This document shows positions 35,017 to 45,966 of a DNA stretch of 64,000 bases, in pieces. The notes beneath the pieces are model-generated. The model was not told the origin of the DNA. It worked only from the letters and a program-made list of their open reading frames with translations, and did not search any database. Position numbers and translations under genes: made by a program. The stretch comes from Parasponia andersonii (Eukaryota > Streptophyta > Magnoliopsida > Rosales > Cannabaceae), in assembly GCA_002914805.1 (NCBI GenBank), contig JXTB01000317.1, positions 300,746 to 364,745 on the forward strand, written 5' to 3'. Within the stretch, counting starts at the first letter, position 1. Every line of letters begins with the position of its first letter.

Positions 35017-37550
35017 TGTAAAATCCCAAAATTTTTAAGGGTAAATAAGTAATTTTGGTGCAAAGGGCATTTTGGTAATCTTTTATTTTCGGATTTAATT
35101 AAAAAAAATCTGAAATATTGATTTTAAATTATTGGAGTTGAATCTAGACAATATAAGGTCCAGGTACATAGGAGAAAAAATGGAGAAAAAAAATTAAAAT
35201 TGAGGATTTAAAAATAAATAAGAAATAGACTAAAGTGAAAGAATCTTTTGAATTTGTAGCCAAAGTAGAATTTCAAAAAGTTATTCAGTCAAACCAGAGA
35301 TTGACACATGTCTCACTATCTACAGTTTTCAAAAATTGCCTATTAATCGCTCAAGTTCTTTATCTTTCCCCCACGAAATCCCCGGCCATTTTTGAAATCC
35401 CATCTCCATTATACTCTTCATCCGAAATTACTCCGACCACTATACCGCGCGACGCATTGCCCCGCACTCTTGCCCAACCACCGACGAAGCAGTGGCAGCT
35501 GTCACCGGAGGACCGAAATCCGGCCACTTGAAAGTTCCGCCACCTTCTTGGTTTTTCGGCCGCCATTTCGCCATCCGGCGTCCATTCATCTCAACTTCGG
35601 TACTGTTAGACTCGTCTCGACGTTGCCGATCTTTTCTGACCATCCAAGACCTCTAACTCAGCTCCGGTGAGAATCTCGTCACTGTAGCAATTTTATAATA
35701 TTTAATTTTTGTGGTATTTTTGTAATTATTTTGGAATTGAGATATTTTACCTATGAAAATTACACCACGTGAAAGAGGAGGTTGAAATAAGAAAAATTAT
35801 GGTTTTGAAGTGTTGAAACAGAGTTTGGAAGTGAGTTAATTTTTGAATTGGAAAAAATGATATTTTTCTAATTAATTTCCAAAAGTGATATTTTTATTAT
35901 TTTTGGATTTTTGAGCCAATTTAATTCTAGGGACTTCGAAACTGAATTCTAACTTCGAATTTGAACTCAGTGAGGTAGGAACATGAATTTTGGTATAAAA
36001 TATCATTATTTTCTGAAGTGGTACGAAAATCGAGAAAATAACTTATGAATTACACCGTTTTGTGTGCTATGGGCTGGTCCCACACTGGGACCAATTTTTG
36101 ACAAAATTTATGTCTAACCTAATATTTTTGGGTGCTTGGAATTTTGCGGTGACGGCTGTTTCTCAATCTGAGGCTCTGTTTGAAAAATCAACTTTTCAAG
36201 TGAACGTGACAGGATCCGGAAACGACCGTTTGAACAACCAGCTGATCAATAGAGGACTTTTTTACCGTTGCCATATCGTTATAACTACTAATTCGAGGTA
36301 GAGATTCAATTACTTGATTCTAAAATTAATTTAATTTATGAATTTTACATATTTTTAATAAATATAGAATTTCGTGAAATAATCTATAAAAATTGTGTTT
36401 ATGTCAATTTTTGACTTGATTTGAGATATAAACTGTCTGAAAGATACGTCACACTGGTTTGCGTGTCATATATATTGTTTTGGATTATTTTTTGTACGAA
36501 ATTAGATTTTTGGGGTTTGATAAAAAAGTAGCTATTATAATGCCGAAATTTTTAGAAAATACAAAATGGTTTGAGAACTCAGTTTTGAGGACTAAAAGTG
36601 ATTTGATTAAAGAATACTGCATCGTTATTTTGAGATTTTGTGAAAATGGTGCATATCCTTATTCTGTCATTCATATAGCGTTTACATGTATTCACATATT
36701 TACGTGCACCGATGGATTTACGATGCCTACATAGGGTGACCGGACTTAGGCGCCTCTTTAGGTGCCTCGGACTTACGAGTGATCCACTAGGATACTTCAG
36801 ACATCATGATTGCATACATAGTTATATGTTAGCTTGAATAGATATGTACTGGTTTTGATTAATATTTTACAATAGTTTAGAATGTTTGAACCGTTGGACT
36901 ATGATTTCTACTTGAGTTTTGTGAATTGTTTGGAATGGAACACTAACCATGCAGGACCTTCAACGTGAGTATATTTTATTACATATAAAAACTTGTAATC
37001 GATTCTCTACCGAGCATTTACGTGATCACCCCCCTTATTTATTCCCACTTTTAGGTATTGATTTATTTTGGGGAAATTGTCTTGATGACTTGTCAAAGTT
37101 ATTTGGCATATGTGTATCGTTTCTCATATCTTTATTGATTAGTCCGTACTCTGTATCATTTTTTCTTTCTAAGTCAAATTTATTTAGCCAATAGTAGTAT
37201 ATTTACTAAGTGATATATGAGGATGATATTGCTATTAAATTGAGTACTCAGAAATACAAATGATTTTAGATAGATTATTTGAACAATGATAAGGTTTAAT
37301 TTGACTCATTTCTCTAAATTTTATGAATTTCAAAATGTTTCTAAATTAATTAACTAGAATTATTCTAAATTTTGAGTGGAGTATTTTCTTGAAAATCTAT
37401 CTTAATGAGAGATTTCCTTAACTTGAATTTCATTTATTTATAAGAAGTATAATTTTAAACCTCTAATACTCAATTTTCTGAAATTTTGGAAAAATATTGT
37501 TTATAACTGTTTCAACTAAAAATTACGGCCTTAAAATTTTGGTTGTGACA
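35017..37550 (+). repeat. Solo gypsy-type LTR (2,534 bp) with 5-bp target duplication
   Basis: Ends are TGTAAAATCCCAAAATTTT and AAAATTTTGGTTGTGACA, which are clear inverted counterparts. TTTGT stands directly before (35012-35016) and directly after (37551-37555). It is flanked by unrelated DNA and has no primer site, gag or pol, so it is a solo LTR left by recombination. Sequence blocks are shared with the minus-strand LTR-like block at 58071-60225 (for example, TTACCAAAATGCC corresponds to the complement of GGGCATTTTGGTAA). Short open stretches at 35235-35670 are in the GC-rich U3/R-like part and are not genes. Confidence 0.85.
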
Positions 37551-37772
37551 TTTGTCTCTTCTCTTTTTAAAAAAAAACTTTTCTTGAAAATCTATCTTAA
37601 AGAGAGATTTTCTTAACTTGAATTTTATTTATTTATACGAAGTATAATATTAAACCTCTAATACTCAATTTTCTGAAATTTTGGAAAAACACTGTTTATA
37701 ATTGTTTCAACTAAAAATTACGGCCTTAAAATTTTGGTTGTGACATTTGTCTCTTCTCTTTTAAAAAAAACT
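37386..37772. repeat. Tandem duplication (195 bp) across the solo LTR end
   Basis: Two units start at 37386 and 37581 and differ at a few positions. Each contains the last about 165 bp of the LTR, the TTTGT target copy and the following CTCTTCTC flank. The LTR terminus therefore occurs twice (37550 and 37745). The duplication must have happened after insertion. Confidence 0.9.
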
Positions 37773-39187
37773 TACTCAAAACAAATTCAAGATCACCGGA
37801 ACCACAAAATACCTACATATAAACTGAAACTTCAGAAAGAAAATGTCAAACATCAGCACAAAGTATCTTTAAAAAGTAACCTGATTATTGATGTGGCAAT
37901 AATTTAGAAAGAAAGTGTTTGAATGTTAACAAATAATAGAAGCCACGTCAGTTTTTTCTGAAAACGTCAGAGAATATATAAGTACTAATATGTTGTATTT
38001 TCCAACAATTTTCTTTTCCACGTAACTATTTTCTCCTTTATAATCTCCTTGCGAAACAAATAACCTAAACCAATCCTCTTTGAGCAATGTAGATTTCTCC
38101 AAAAGTACTTGACACACCATTTGATATATTCATCACCACCGGCCATATTTGTAATGATCTTCTTTTCCATTTGTATACATATCTTATCCTTCTTTCTTGG
38201 TATCGCATAAAGAGACTTTAAAGTGAACTTGGAGAGTTGTTTACACTGGCTTAAGTTCATTGATGGTCCACCTTTGGTTGCGGCTCCACGTGTCATGCTA
38301 AATTCCCTGAGCTGGAGAAGCTTTGCTATCAACTCTCCATTTCCCAACTTTAATTCAAAATAATCACTTATATGTAATCTGTGTAGATTCTTGCAATTGG
38401 TTTCTAGTTCTGTAAGAATGTGAACCATATATGGTTGATAAACCGGTCCTATTGATATGTCTTCGATAAGTTTCCAATATTTCAATGCCTCCGACAAACA
38501 TCCATCCGTCTCTGTCCATATCCATTTTTCAGCACAAGACTCTTGAGATTTGGCGATCTGTATAATTCATGATGTACATTAATTAAATCTGTCAGATCAA
38601 GAAGATACATGTAACCATTGACTATTCTCACCAGTGTAAAGATACAAGTCTTGTTTTTAATGCACATTTGACCAAAACAACACTCATTGCGCCCTTTTTA
38701 ATAATATAATTTAGACATCAACCAAACGGGGCAGGACCGAAGTCTAAAATATACGATTATTACTTAAGGTTATTATTAGGATTTATAATCTTATATATTT
38801 TGAATAATTGGAGTTTAGTACATATTAAATTATTTTTGTTAGATTATTTGTAAGATTTGAATTTTTGAAATATAAATTGCCTAGATTTTCTCTCTTTTAG
38901 AATTTCTATACTTCGCTACAACATAAGGTAGTTTCATGTCACTTGGAAAAAAACTGTCAAAGTCGTTACTCATGGCTCACAAAACTGACAAGTATTCAGC
39001 TGACATTGTATGTAGCTGCATTACAAACAGAAGAGAAAGATTTTTCTCATTGGTTTCTAACTGATGTGTATTTCCTTTTAAGTCGGTTTTAAACTGATGA
39101 AACATCGGTTTCTAACTGATGTGTATTTCCCCGATTCTAAACTGACGAAAAAAGTGATAAAAATATCTAAAAGAGAATTTCGGAATT

Positions 39188-39337
39188 ATGGCCAGATCTG
39201 ACAGGCTCCCTTCATGGCTTGATCTTGTTGCAATTACAACTATAGTTGTTTGGTCACTCCTTTATATGCTCATGCCATATGAAAATATTGACTTGAAGAG
39301 TTTACGAAGATGGACGAGAAATAGAGATAAACATTAA
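39188..39337 (+). CDS. Possible 49-residue single-pass membrane peptide
   Basis: Short open frame in the intron of the F-box pseudogene, on the opposite strand. It begins MARSDRLPSW, has a hydrophobic stretch of about 17 residues (LVAITTIVVWSLLYMLM) and a basic tail ending in RNRDKH. I recognise no family. Codon texture is less A/T-biased than the surroundings, which is the only reason to list it. It could be chance. Confidence 0.15.
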   Translation: MARSDRLPSWLDLVAITTIVVWSLLYMLMPYENIDLKSLRRWTRNRDKH

Positions 39338-39690
39338 AAAGAAGAGGAAGAGGAATTAAAAAGAAAAAAGAAAGAAGAATGAGAAAGAATTGGGGAAAAA
39401 AAAGAAAAGAAAAGAAAACGAACGTAAGGAAAAAAGAGGAAGAAGAATAAAAAAAAAAAGGAAAAATATAAAAAAAAAAAAAAAAAAAAAAGAATAAAAA
39501 AGAAAAAAAAAAAAAAAAAAGAGCATAAGAGAAATGTTATATATATATATATATATGCACGAATAAAGAGACAAGGTGATAGAAAAAGAGTGTAAAAAAG
39601 AAAGGAAAAGAAGAAAAAGAAAAAGACAAAGGAAGAAAAATGAGTTTAAAAATGTACGAGAAGAATAAATAAAAGAAAAAAAAATAGGAA
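39310..39690 (+). repeat. Long purine-rich tract
   Basis: About 370 bp in which one strand is almost entirely A and G. It is broken mainly by a short (TA)n at 39539-39556. It includes runs of A of more than 20 and GAAGAGGAAGAGG-type segments. It lies in the F-box pseudogene intron. It could form triplex or slipped structures. Confidence 0.85.
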
Positions 39691-40894
39691 ATTTAAAATT
39701 TTTAGAAAAATTATATTGTAGTTCAAATTCTAAATAAAATATTTGTACAATTAAAAATTTGACTTTTCCTTTTGAGATAAATTATATTTTCTTGTTAGAT
39801 AAAAACCGACAAGAATATAATCTTCAGTTATGCGTGAGAGCCAATGGCAACCTAGTGATGGGAAAAGTAAAAAGTGTGGCAATGCTTCTTTGATAAATTT
39901 TCTCTCCTATCCAAATCTCTTCTTCTCTCTTTTTTCTCCCGTACGACATTAAGAATTCTAATTTCTAAGTAATACATGTTCTAACTATCAATGTAAAATG
40001 ACCTCTTCTTGCCTAGTTCCTTGTAAAAGGAAAAATAGACCTTGATGCATCTTTAAATGATAAAAAATACCTAACTATAATGTACAATTATGGTGTACTA
40101 AATGTTATTGTTTTCTTTTGACTAATTAGAGGAGTGGAGGTTTGAACTCACAACCTTTCATATTTGAAGAAACTATGATTACTACCAGATTATATCAATG
40201 TAACCACGTATTACTTGACGTTTGAGAACAAAATTAAAAAATTGTTTTATATCATGTAGTAAATAATATACATATAGAAAGCAATTACATTATTAAAATA
40301 TCATGAACTATGTGAGACTAGGATATTTTGTCTTTCCATGGATTTTTTTTTCTGCCTTTTCACAGATTTATACATTAAAAAAATTAAAAGGATCTATTCT
40401 TCAGTTTATGGAATTTTTTTTTCACATAAAACCCTATCCACATAAATAAAATGCTAAACGAATACACAATATTATTGAGGGAAAGAGTAGAACATACCTC
40501 TTGGCAAGGAAAGTTAAATCCTCGAGACCAAAAAAGAACATATTAGGAGGAACTATAATGTTTCTAATACACCTTTGTCCATTGGCTAAAAAATAAGGAT
40601 CCATGAGCATGAAGTACTCCATTGCATTAAGTAATTTTTCAGGATATGTAGTCTTGAAAATATTAATGTGGTCAATCTCATCATATGTGGACATATTTGG
40701 GCAAGCATTTCTAGCTAGACACTTTAAATTGATTAGATCGAGTGTTTGGTCATTCTTCCAAAATAGTACCTCGCAAGAAGATTTCTAGAATGGCATACTA
40801 AAGAGGTTGCGAAAAACAATTCATCTGCGTCCAAACATTCATCTTCCCATGGCTTTGGATCCCCACCTAATATTTTTCTTCTCTTGTTGTTATG

Positions 40895-41299
40895 CCCCAT
40901 TTTTGTTCTTGGCATCGTTAATGATCTTTTTTTTTTTTTTTTAAATGAAAATAGAACTTAACTAATAATTACTATTTATTACAATTTCTTTTAAAAATAT
41001 CGCACACACATTGTTTAGACTTGAACCCATAATTCCTACCAAACTCACACACATCCCTCCCTAAGCCATCGTTAATAGTCTCATGTACGTCCAAATCCCC
41101 CATTTTTGTTCTTGGCATCGTTAATGATCTTTTTTTTTTTTTAAATGAAAATAGAACTTAACTAATAATTACTATTTATTACAATTTCTTTTAAAAATAT
41201 CGCACACACGTTGTTTAGACTTGAACCCATAATTCCTACCAAACTCACACACATCCCTCCCTAAACCATCGTTAATAGTCTCATGTACGTCCAAATCCA
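40895..41299 (-). repeat. 203-bp tandem duplication containing a SINE
   Basis: The unit at 40895 recurs at 41098 with few differences. Each contains the first codons of the F-box pseudogene (the ATG region at 40915 and again at 41118). Each also has a T run and a SINE-related segment read on the minus strand (box-B-like GGGTTCAAGTC, body TAATAGTTAAGTTC). The SINE sits just upstream of the start codon, and the pair was then duplicated. Confidence 0.8.
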
Positions 41300-42594
41300 T
41301 GATTCTATCTATATATATAAAATCTACGACCAAATCCAGGTATTCATCTATATATATATATATGATATATATGATTTGAGAAAAAAAAAAAAAACTTGAG
41401 ATTTATCGGTTACGATTGGGATAGATTGCAAGTTTCAAATAAAAGCCGGCTTTCCGCCTACTTTATTTTTTGGGGGGGTGTTGGGGGTAGGGGTTGTATA
41501 CGTGGGGAGACATGCAACATTATTCAGTCTTATAAAAGCAATTTCTTTTGCATAAAATGAAAAACCAATTCCTTATTCACTCATAAAAATTAAAAAAACC
41601 ATTTTCTTTAGCAACAAAACAGAAAAATGGAAAACAAAATTAATCAATATCAACTAATAAACTATTGCTACATCATTAATATTAAGAAGAATAGCTTAAT
41701 TCTAGAAGGAATTATACTTTTTAAATCTAGCCAAAAAATTACTTGAAACTAAGTATTTCCATTATGATTTTTTCCTACTGCATTTCCATATGATTTGATA
41801 GAAATGTGCATCTCATATGATTTGATTTTTTTTTTTTTTTGATTTAATAGAAATGTGCTTCTCATATGATTTGTTTTGAATACTAAAAACTTGTCTTTAT
41901 TGAAACTGGTTAATAAAATGAAAAAGTGAAACTGCACGAGGTTAAAGATATCAAGCGTTAGAAATAAACAAATAAATATAAATAATTGGGGAAAAAATTG
42001 TTATTGAAATTTTTTATTTCTATTAGTTCCATGTCTTTTGTTGTTAGTATGACTTTATTTATTCACTTTTGACTTTGTATTCAAGTATCTCTAAATAATA
42101 AATAAGTACTTTTTTGGCTCTTTTTTCCCTATACTAACACTATTTAAAGATTGTCAATGGATGCAAGTCAAAGGGGCTTTCTCCTTAAAAAAAAATAAAT
42201 TCCCATACTATTGTCTTTTTAATCTGACATTTCTAAAAAAGGGAATTTACATTTAGGAGGCATATTTGATAAGCAGGATTTAGAGTTATTTATCTAATTT
42301 AATCCACATTTTTTTAAGAAATTATATTCGATCCACACTAGTATAAATTTCATAAATCATATCAAATCTAACCCACGTAAAACCTTTCAACCAATCTAAT
42401 TCGTAAATGTGCGAATATGATTAGTTACTTTAGATCGGTTACACAAATCTAAGCCTTTTATTTTTTTAACAAGTTTGGCTTACTACTCATCATTTTAGCA
42501 TTTTTTTTCATTTAAAAAAATTACATCTTAAATTACAACTAATAGTAAATTTTACAATATATATGAATTATAAAACATATATAATATATAAATA
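41300..42594. other. Intergenic DNA with G-rich motif and foldback fragment
   Basis: A G-rich motif lies at 41472-41507. A fragment of the 29-kb foldback family lies at 42046-42180 (CACTTTTGACTTTGTATTCAAGTA). The remainder is A/T-rich with no recognised gene. Confidence 0.45.
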
Positions 42595-42750
42595 TATAGG
42601 GTATCAATCCAATAGGCATTTTTTTTAACTATCTATATATACAGGCACTAATCTAATAAGTTTTTTTTTTCCATTTAACTATCTATAGGTATTAGTTTGT
42701 CTTTATCACGTATGTCTTTTCACAGTAAAATGTAGAGAGAGAAAAGTATT
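42595..42750 (+). mobile_element. MITE fragment, copy C of the (TA)n-associated family
   Basis: Begins after a TATATA run with CAATCCAATAGGCATTTTTT. Keeps GTCTTTTCACAGTAAAATG, comparable with the (TA)n-flanked copy at 33421-33617. It has internal degenerate repeats of ACTATCTATAT. Another possible end of this family (CCCTATATATAT) is at about 43450. Confidence 0.4.
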
Positions 42751-42852
42751 AAATAATATATATTTATTGTTATTATTATTTTTTTTAATTAGTCAAATTA
42801 TGGTAACAGTTAAATCATTATATAACGGCTATAAAATACATATAAATAGGTA

Positions 42853-43418
42853 TAGGGATGGCTATGGGTCAGATTCAGGGCGGATATAGCTATTCCGCTC
42901 CTGTACCTGCAGGGAAAAATCAAACTCATACCCGTCCCATTTACTTGTTTAAGTTGGCGGAGGGGAGGGGAGAGTTCAGGAATTACCTGCACAGATAGGC
43001 GAGTATTCTCAAGTACCCATACCTGGTAAAAAATTAAAAAAATATTATTTGAATAATTTGAAAAATAAAAAGAAATATGAATATAAAGAGGAAAAAAATT
43101 AATGATAATATCATATACTAAAGTTAATAAATGTCAATAATACAACCTAATTTTTGTATATACATATTTATTTGTATATATTTTACATAAATTATATATA
43201 TCTATACTTAATACATACTTTTTTATTTTTATATATATAATTAATTGGGTGGGTATGCGGGATGGGTACCTTATACCCATACCCACCCAGTACTTGGATA
43301 GGGTTTTTTAATTAGTATCCATACCCATTCTATTTATCTAAATTGTCGAGTATTACTCGTTCTATTAGGGTTGAATACTCGCAAGTGAACGGGTTAGCAG
43401 GTATAATTGTCATCTTTA
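42853..43418. mobile_element. Non-autonomous hAT-like element (566 bp)
   Basis: The left end TAGGGATGGCTATGGGTC and the right end AATTGTCATCTTTA (complement TAAAGATGACAATT) are imperfect inverted repeats. Subterminal GGGTATGCGGGATGGGTAC and CCCATACCCACCC blocks are typical of plant hAT elements. The flanking 8-mers AATAGGTA and TATAGGCA agree at six positions, fitting the 8-bp hAT target duplication. No transposase. Confidence 0.55.
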
Positions 43419-43470
43419 TATAGGCATTAAAAAATATCTACTAGATTATGACCCTATATATATATAAATA

Positions 43471-45179
43471 TATATATAATTTAAGTACGAATTAGATTGG
43501 ATCGATTATTTTCAAAATAAAAAATATATCTAATCCATAAAAATGCAGATTAGATTAGATTGTATAAATTTTGAACATTTCTAGCAGTATAAAACTAGAC
43601 CTCACTCTTGTCTAAGATTGGATTGGATTAGTACCGTGACTTATTTGTTGATAAAGCGTGAGACTAAATAAAATAATAGTAAAGAAAATTAATAGGATGC
43701 ACATTATTTGAATTGTATAATAAAATAATAGATAAAAAATGTCTAAGAATCACAGTTATTGGAAAGTGAGTATAAAAGAAATCATGAGGCCAACCTTTAT
43801 GGGAAATTAAAAAGCGGGTGAGAGGGATTATTTTAAAAGTATACCATGAGTTAAAACAATCTCTTCTAATGGTATTGTTGGGTAATTTGCAGCAAAAATC
43901 TCAAACTTTTAATGTTTTTGGCACTTAGGTCCTTCATGTTTATCTTTTAGTATTTAAATCCCTAAACTTGTATTTCCTTGGCTCCCGTTCGTCCCTCTGT
44001 GAAAAATCCATTAAACACCATATGCAACTCACACGGGTCAGCTTGTAAAGGTATCTTAAGAAAAAAAGAAAGAAGTGATAGCCTGAGGAGCGAGCAAGCC
44101 CATAAAGGTGAAGACGTCTTCTCCAAAATGAAAATATTCCTAAATTCATTTGATGCTACGGGGGAAATAAGGAGAAACTAGTTTCTGAATGTGTTTAACG
44201 CTATAAGGATAAGTAAGAACCTCTATTTTCTTTTAATATGCATTAAGAATTGTCAAAGGCATTCCTTAAAAGAATAAATAAAAATAAAAAGTAATAAAGG
44301 AATAGTCAAAGGCACAAAATAAAATTATTACTCTTGGTCTTATAGAAAAAAAATCAAAATATGGGCTATATTTAAGTAAATGTCTGTTTTTCAAATATTA
44401 TAATAAAATATCCGGTATATATATTTATATACCAAGGTAAAATATTATACACCAAACATAAAAATTTATATACTCAGTACATTTCAGTATATTAACTGAA
44501 ATTCGTAGATAAGTAAATCTACCAAATGTAAAAATATATATAATTAGACATTTAGCAATAAAATTTAAAAAATAAATATCTACTTAATCAAATTTAAAAT
44601 ATTGATCATCCACTTAAATTTTTTCACTCGTCTCTCTGTAGCAAAATTATTCCAAAATTATTCCGCTAAGGTTCGTTGATAGAAGCTAATTACCAAATCA
44701 CTTATATTTTCCCTCATAATAAAACTGGAAAAAAATAAAAATAAAATCCAAATCATTTTTTCTATAACAACATTCAATTTATAGGCGAAAAAAAAGAAAA
44801 GAAAAAACACCGACGACATTAATACAATAAGAAAACCAAAAGAAATGACAGTAAATTCCATACCCACATTAGATAGTTTATAGCACAAATGGCCGTTGAA
44901 GTAGAAAAACTCAGCAACACTAGGATTAATGTCGTGCTTTTCCTAGGACAAAAAGGATCAATTTTAGGAGCAGAGAACTCGAGAGGTGAAGCATACCAAA
45001 ACATATTCGACGACCAGGCCATTTACTTTAAAATTCCTCCTCAAATAAAAATTGGAAGTTCAAGAAAATAAAAATTATTCTCTGCTCCATTTAAGTTCTG
45101 CAACTGAAGAAATATATAAAAACAAAAAGAAAAATCTCATTTACAAACTAAGATATAGGCGACTATTGTTGATGTATAT
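43471..45179. other. AT-rich intergenic DNA with MITE-like segment
   Basis: 43878-44190 starts GGGTAATTTGCAGCAAAAAT. Its sequence recurs in the opposite orientation at about 57400-57440. This suggests ends of a dispersed non-autonomous element. No gene is recognised in the rest. Confidence 0.4.
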
Positions 45180-45906
45180 TGTTGTGCGGTCTAAAATTCT
45201 ATATGTTGGTCAATACTATGAAGAGAAAAATTGATCAAATGAGTATCAGGTCGCATGAGTAAGATTAAGTGCGACTTCTTCCAAAAGAGTTACGTGCGAC
45301 CTCCACCGCATAAGTTAGTGCGACCTCTTCCAAAAGAGTTATGTGCGACCTCCACCGCATAAGTTAGTGCGACCTCCTCCGAACGAGTTTAGTACGACCT
45401 CTTCCGAACGAGTTAAGTACGACCAGAATGAAAAGGAAACTAAACTAAGCTTCGTCAAACGGGTAACTTACAAAGAAAGGGAAACAAAAGTTTCTCTTTA
45501 AAGATCGACTAGTCATCTCATTTAAGTGATTACCCAGTTATATTGTTACTCAAATTGTATTATCAGAATATAGGTTACCCATTCTCACAATTGGGAAACA
45601 TTGAGCTATCCTCACCTATATAAAGGGAGTTCAATATTTTGATGAGAGATCATTTTTTGATCTTGGGAATCTTTGGAGAACCTTTTAAACTCTTGCTTCT
45701 TCTTTTCAGACAACACATTGTAATTTTGAGCTCTTGTAATTCTCCAGAAAATAGTAAAAAATATTAGACATAGGCTCATCTTTTTGGGAGCTGAACCACT
45801 ATAAAATTCTTGTTTCTTTATTTGTTTTAGTTAATTAACCATTTTTACACACAAGCCATATCTTACAATTTTCCTAAATTTATTATTGACAAAACCTCCG
45901 TCAACA
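45180..45906 (+). repeat. 5' LTR
   Basis: 727 bp with TGTTGTGCGG at the start and CCGTCAACA at the end. U3 holds several tandem units of about 22-27 bp (GTGCGACCTCYWCCRMAW type). It has one more unit than the 3' LTR, which explains the 24-bp length difference. Differences from the 3' LTR are mostly transitions. Confidence 0.93.
45617..45624 (+). promoter_or_regulatory. LTR TATA box
   Basis: TATATAAA followed by GGGAGTTCAATG. It is conserved in the 3' LTR (56041-56048) and in the LTR of copy 1 (3721-3728). Transcription of the element should start about 30 bases downstream. Confidence 0.65.
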
Positions 45907-45908
45907 AT

Positions 45909-45926
45909 TGGCGCTAGAAGGAGGGC
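45909..45926 (+). other. Primer binding site
   Basis: TGGCGCTAGAAGGAGGGC begins two bases after the 5' LTR end. TGGCGC is a usual start of plant gypsy primer sites that pair with a tRNA 3' end. I cannot assign the tRNA with certainty. Confidence 0.65.
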
Positions 45927-45966
45927 TATCCCGACAGAAATTTTGTCCATTCTGCTTCTTTCAACA

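Larger units (their letters stand above)
37985..40915 (-). pseudogene. F-box/LRR protein pseudogene (two exons)
   Basis: Exon 1 is about 40498-40915 and exon 2 is 37985-38557, with a GT/AG intron between (donor at 40497, acceptor at 38558). F-box proteins recruit targets to SCF ubiquitin ligases. The N-terminal part (KPWEDECLDADEL, TSLVCHS) resembles a shortened F-box. TLDLINLKCLARNACP then follows in another frame, so there is a frameshift at about 40790. The joined exons read LAKR/SPNLKSLVL, the first LRR of the At3g48880-like family as I remember it. A second frameshift lies at about 38500, before LSEALKYWKLIEDISIGP. LRRs continue (NCKNLHRLHIS, QLREFSM) to the stop at 37985. The F-box is too short and two frames are broken, so a pseudogene is most likely. 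Confidence 0.65.

Noticed and set aside
35235..35670. Cluster of open frames in GC-richer DNA
   Set aside because: Lies inside the solo LTR and has no recognisable domain.
39356..39574. Phe/Leu-rich minus-strand open frame
   Set aside because: Direct product of the purine-rich tract.
40105..40205. Further SINE with box-B-like GAGTTCAAACCTC on the minus strand
   Set aside because: No box A and no A tail that I could place; too weak to list.
45280..45440. CRISPR-like alternation of repeats
   Set aside because: Degenerate tandem repeats in an LTR of a plant retrotransposon; no constant spacers and no cas genes.
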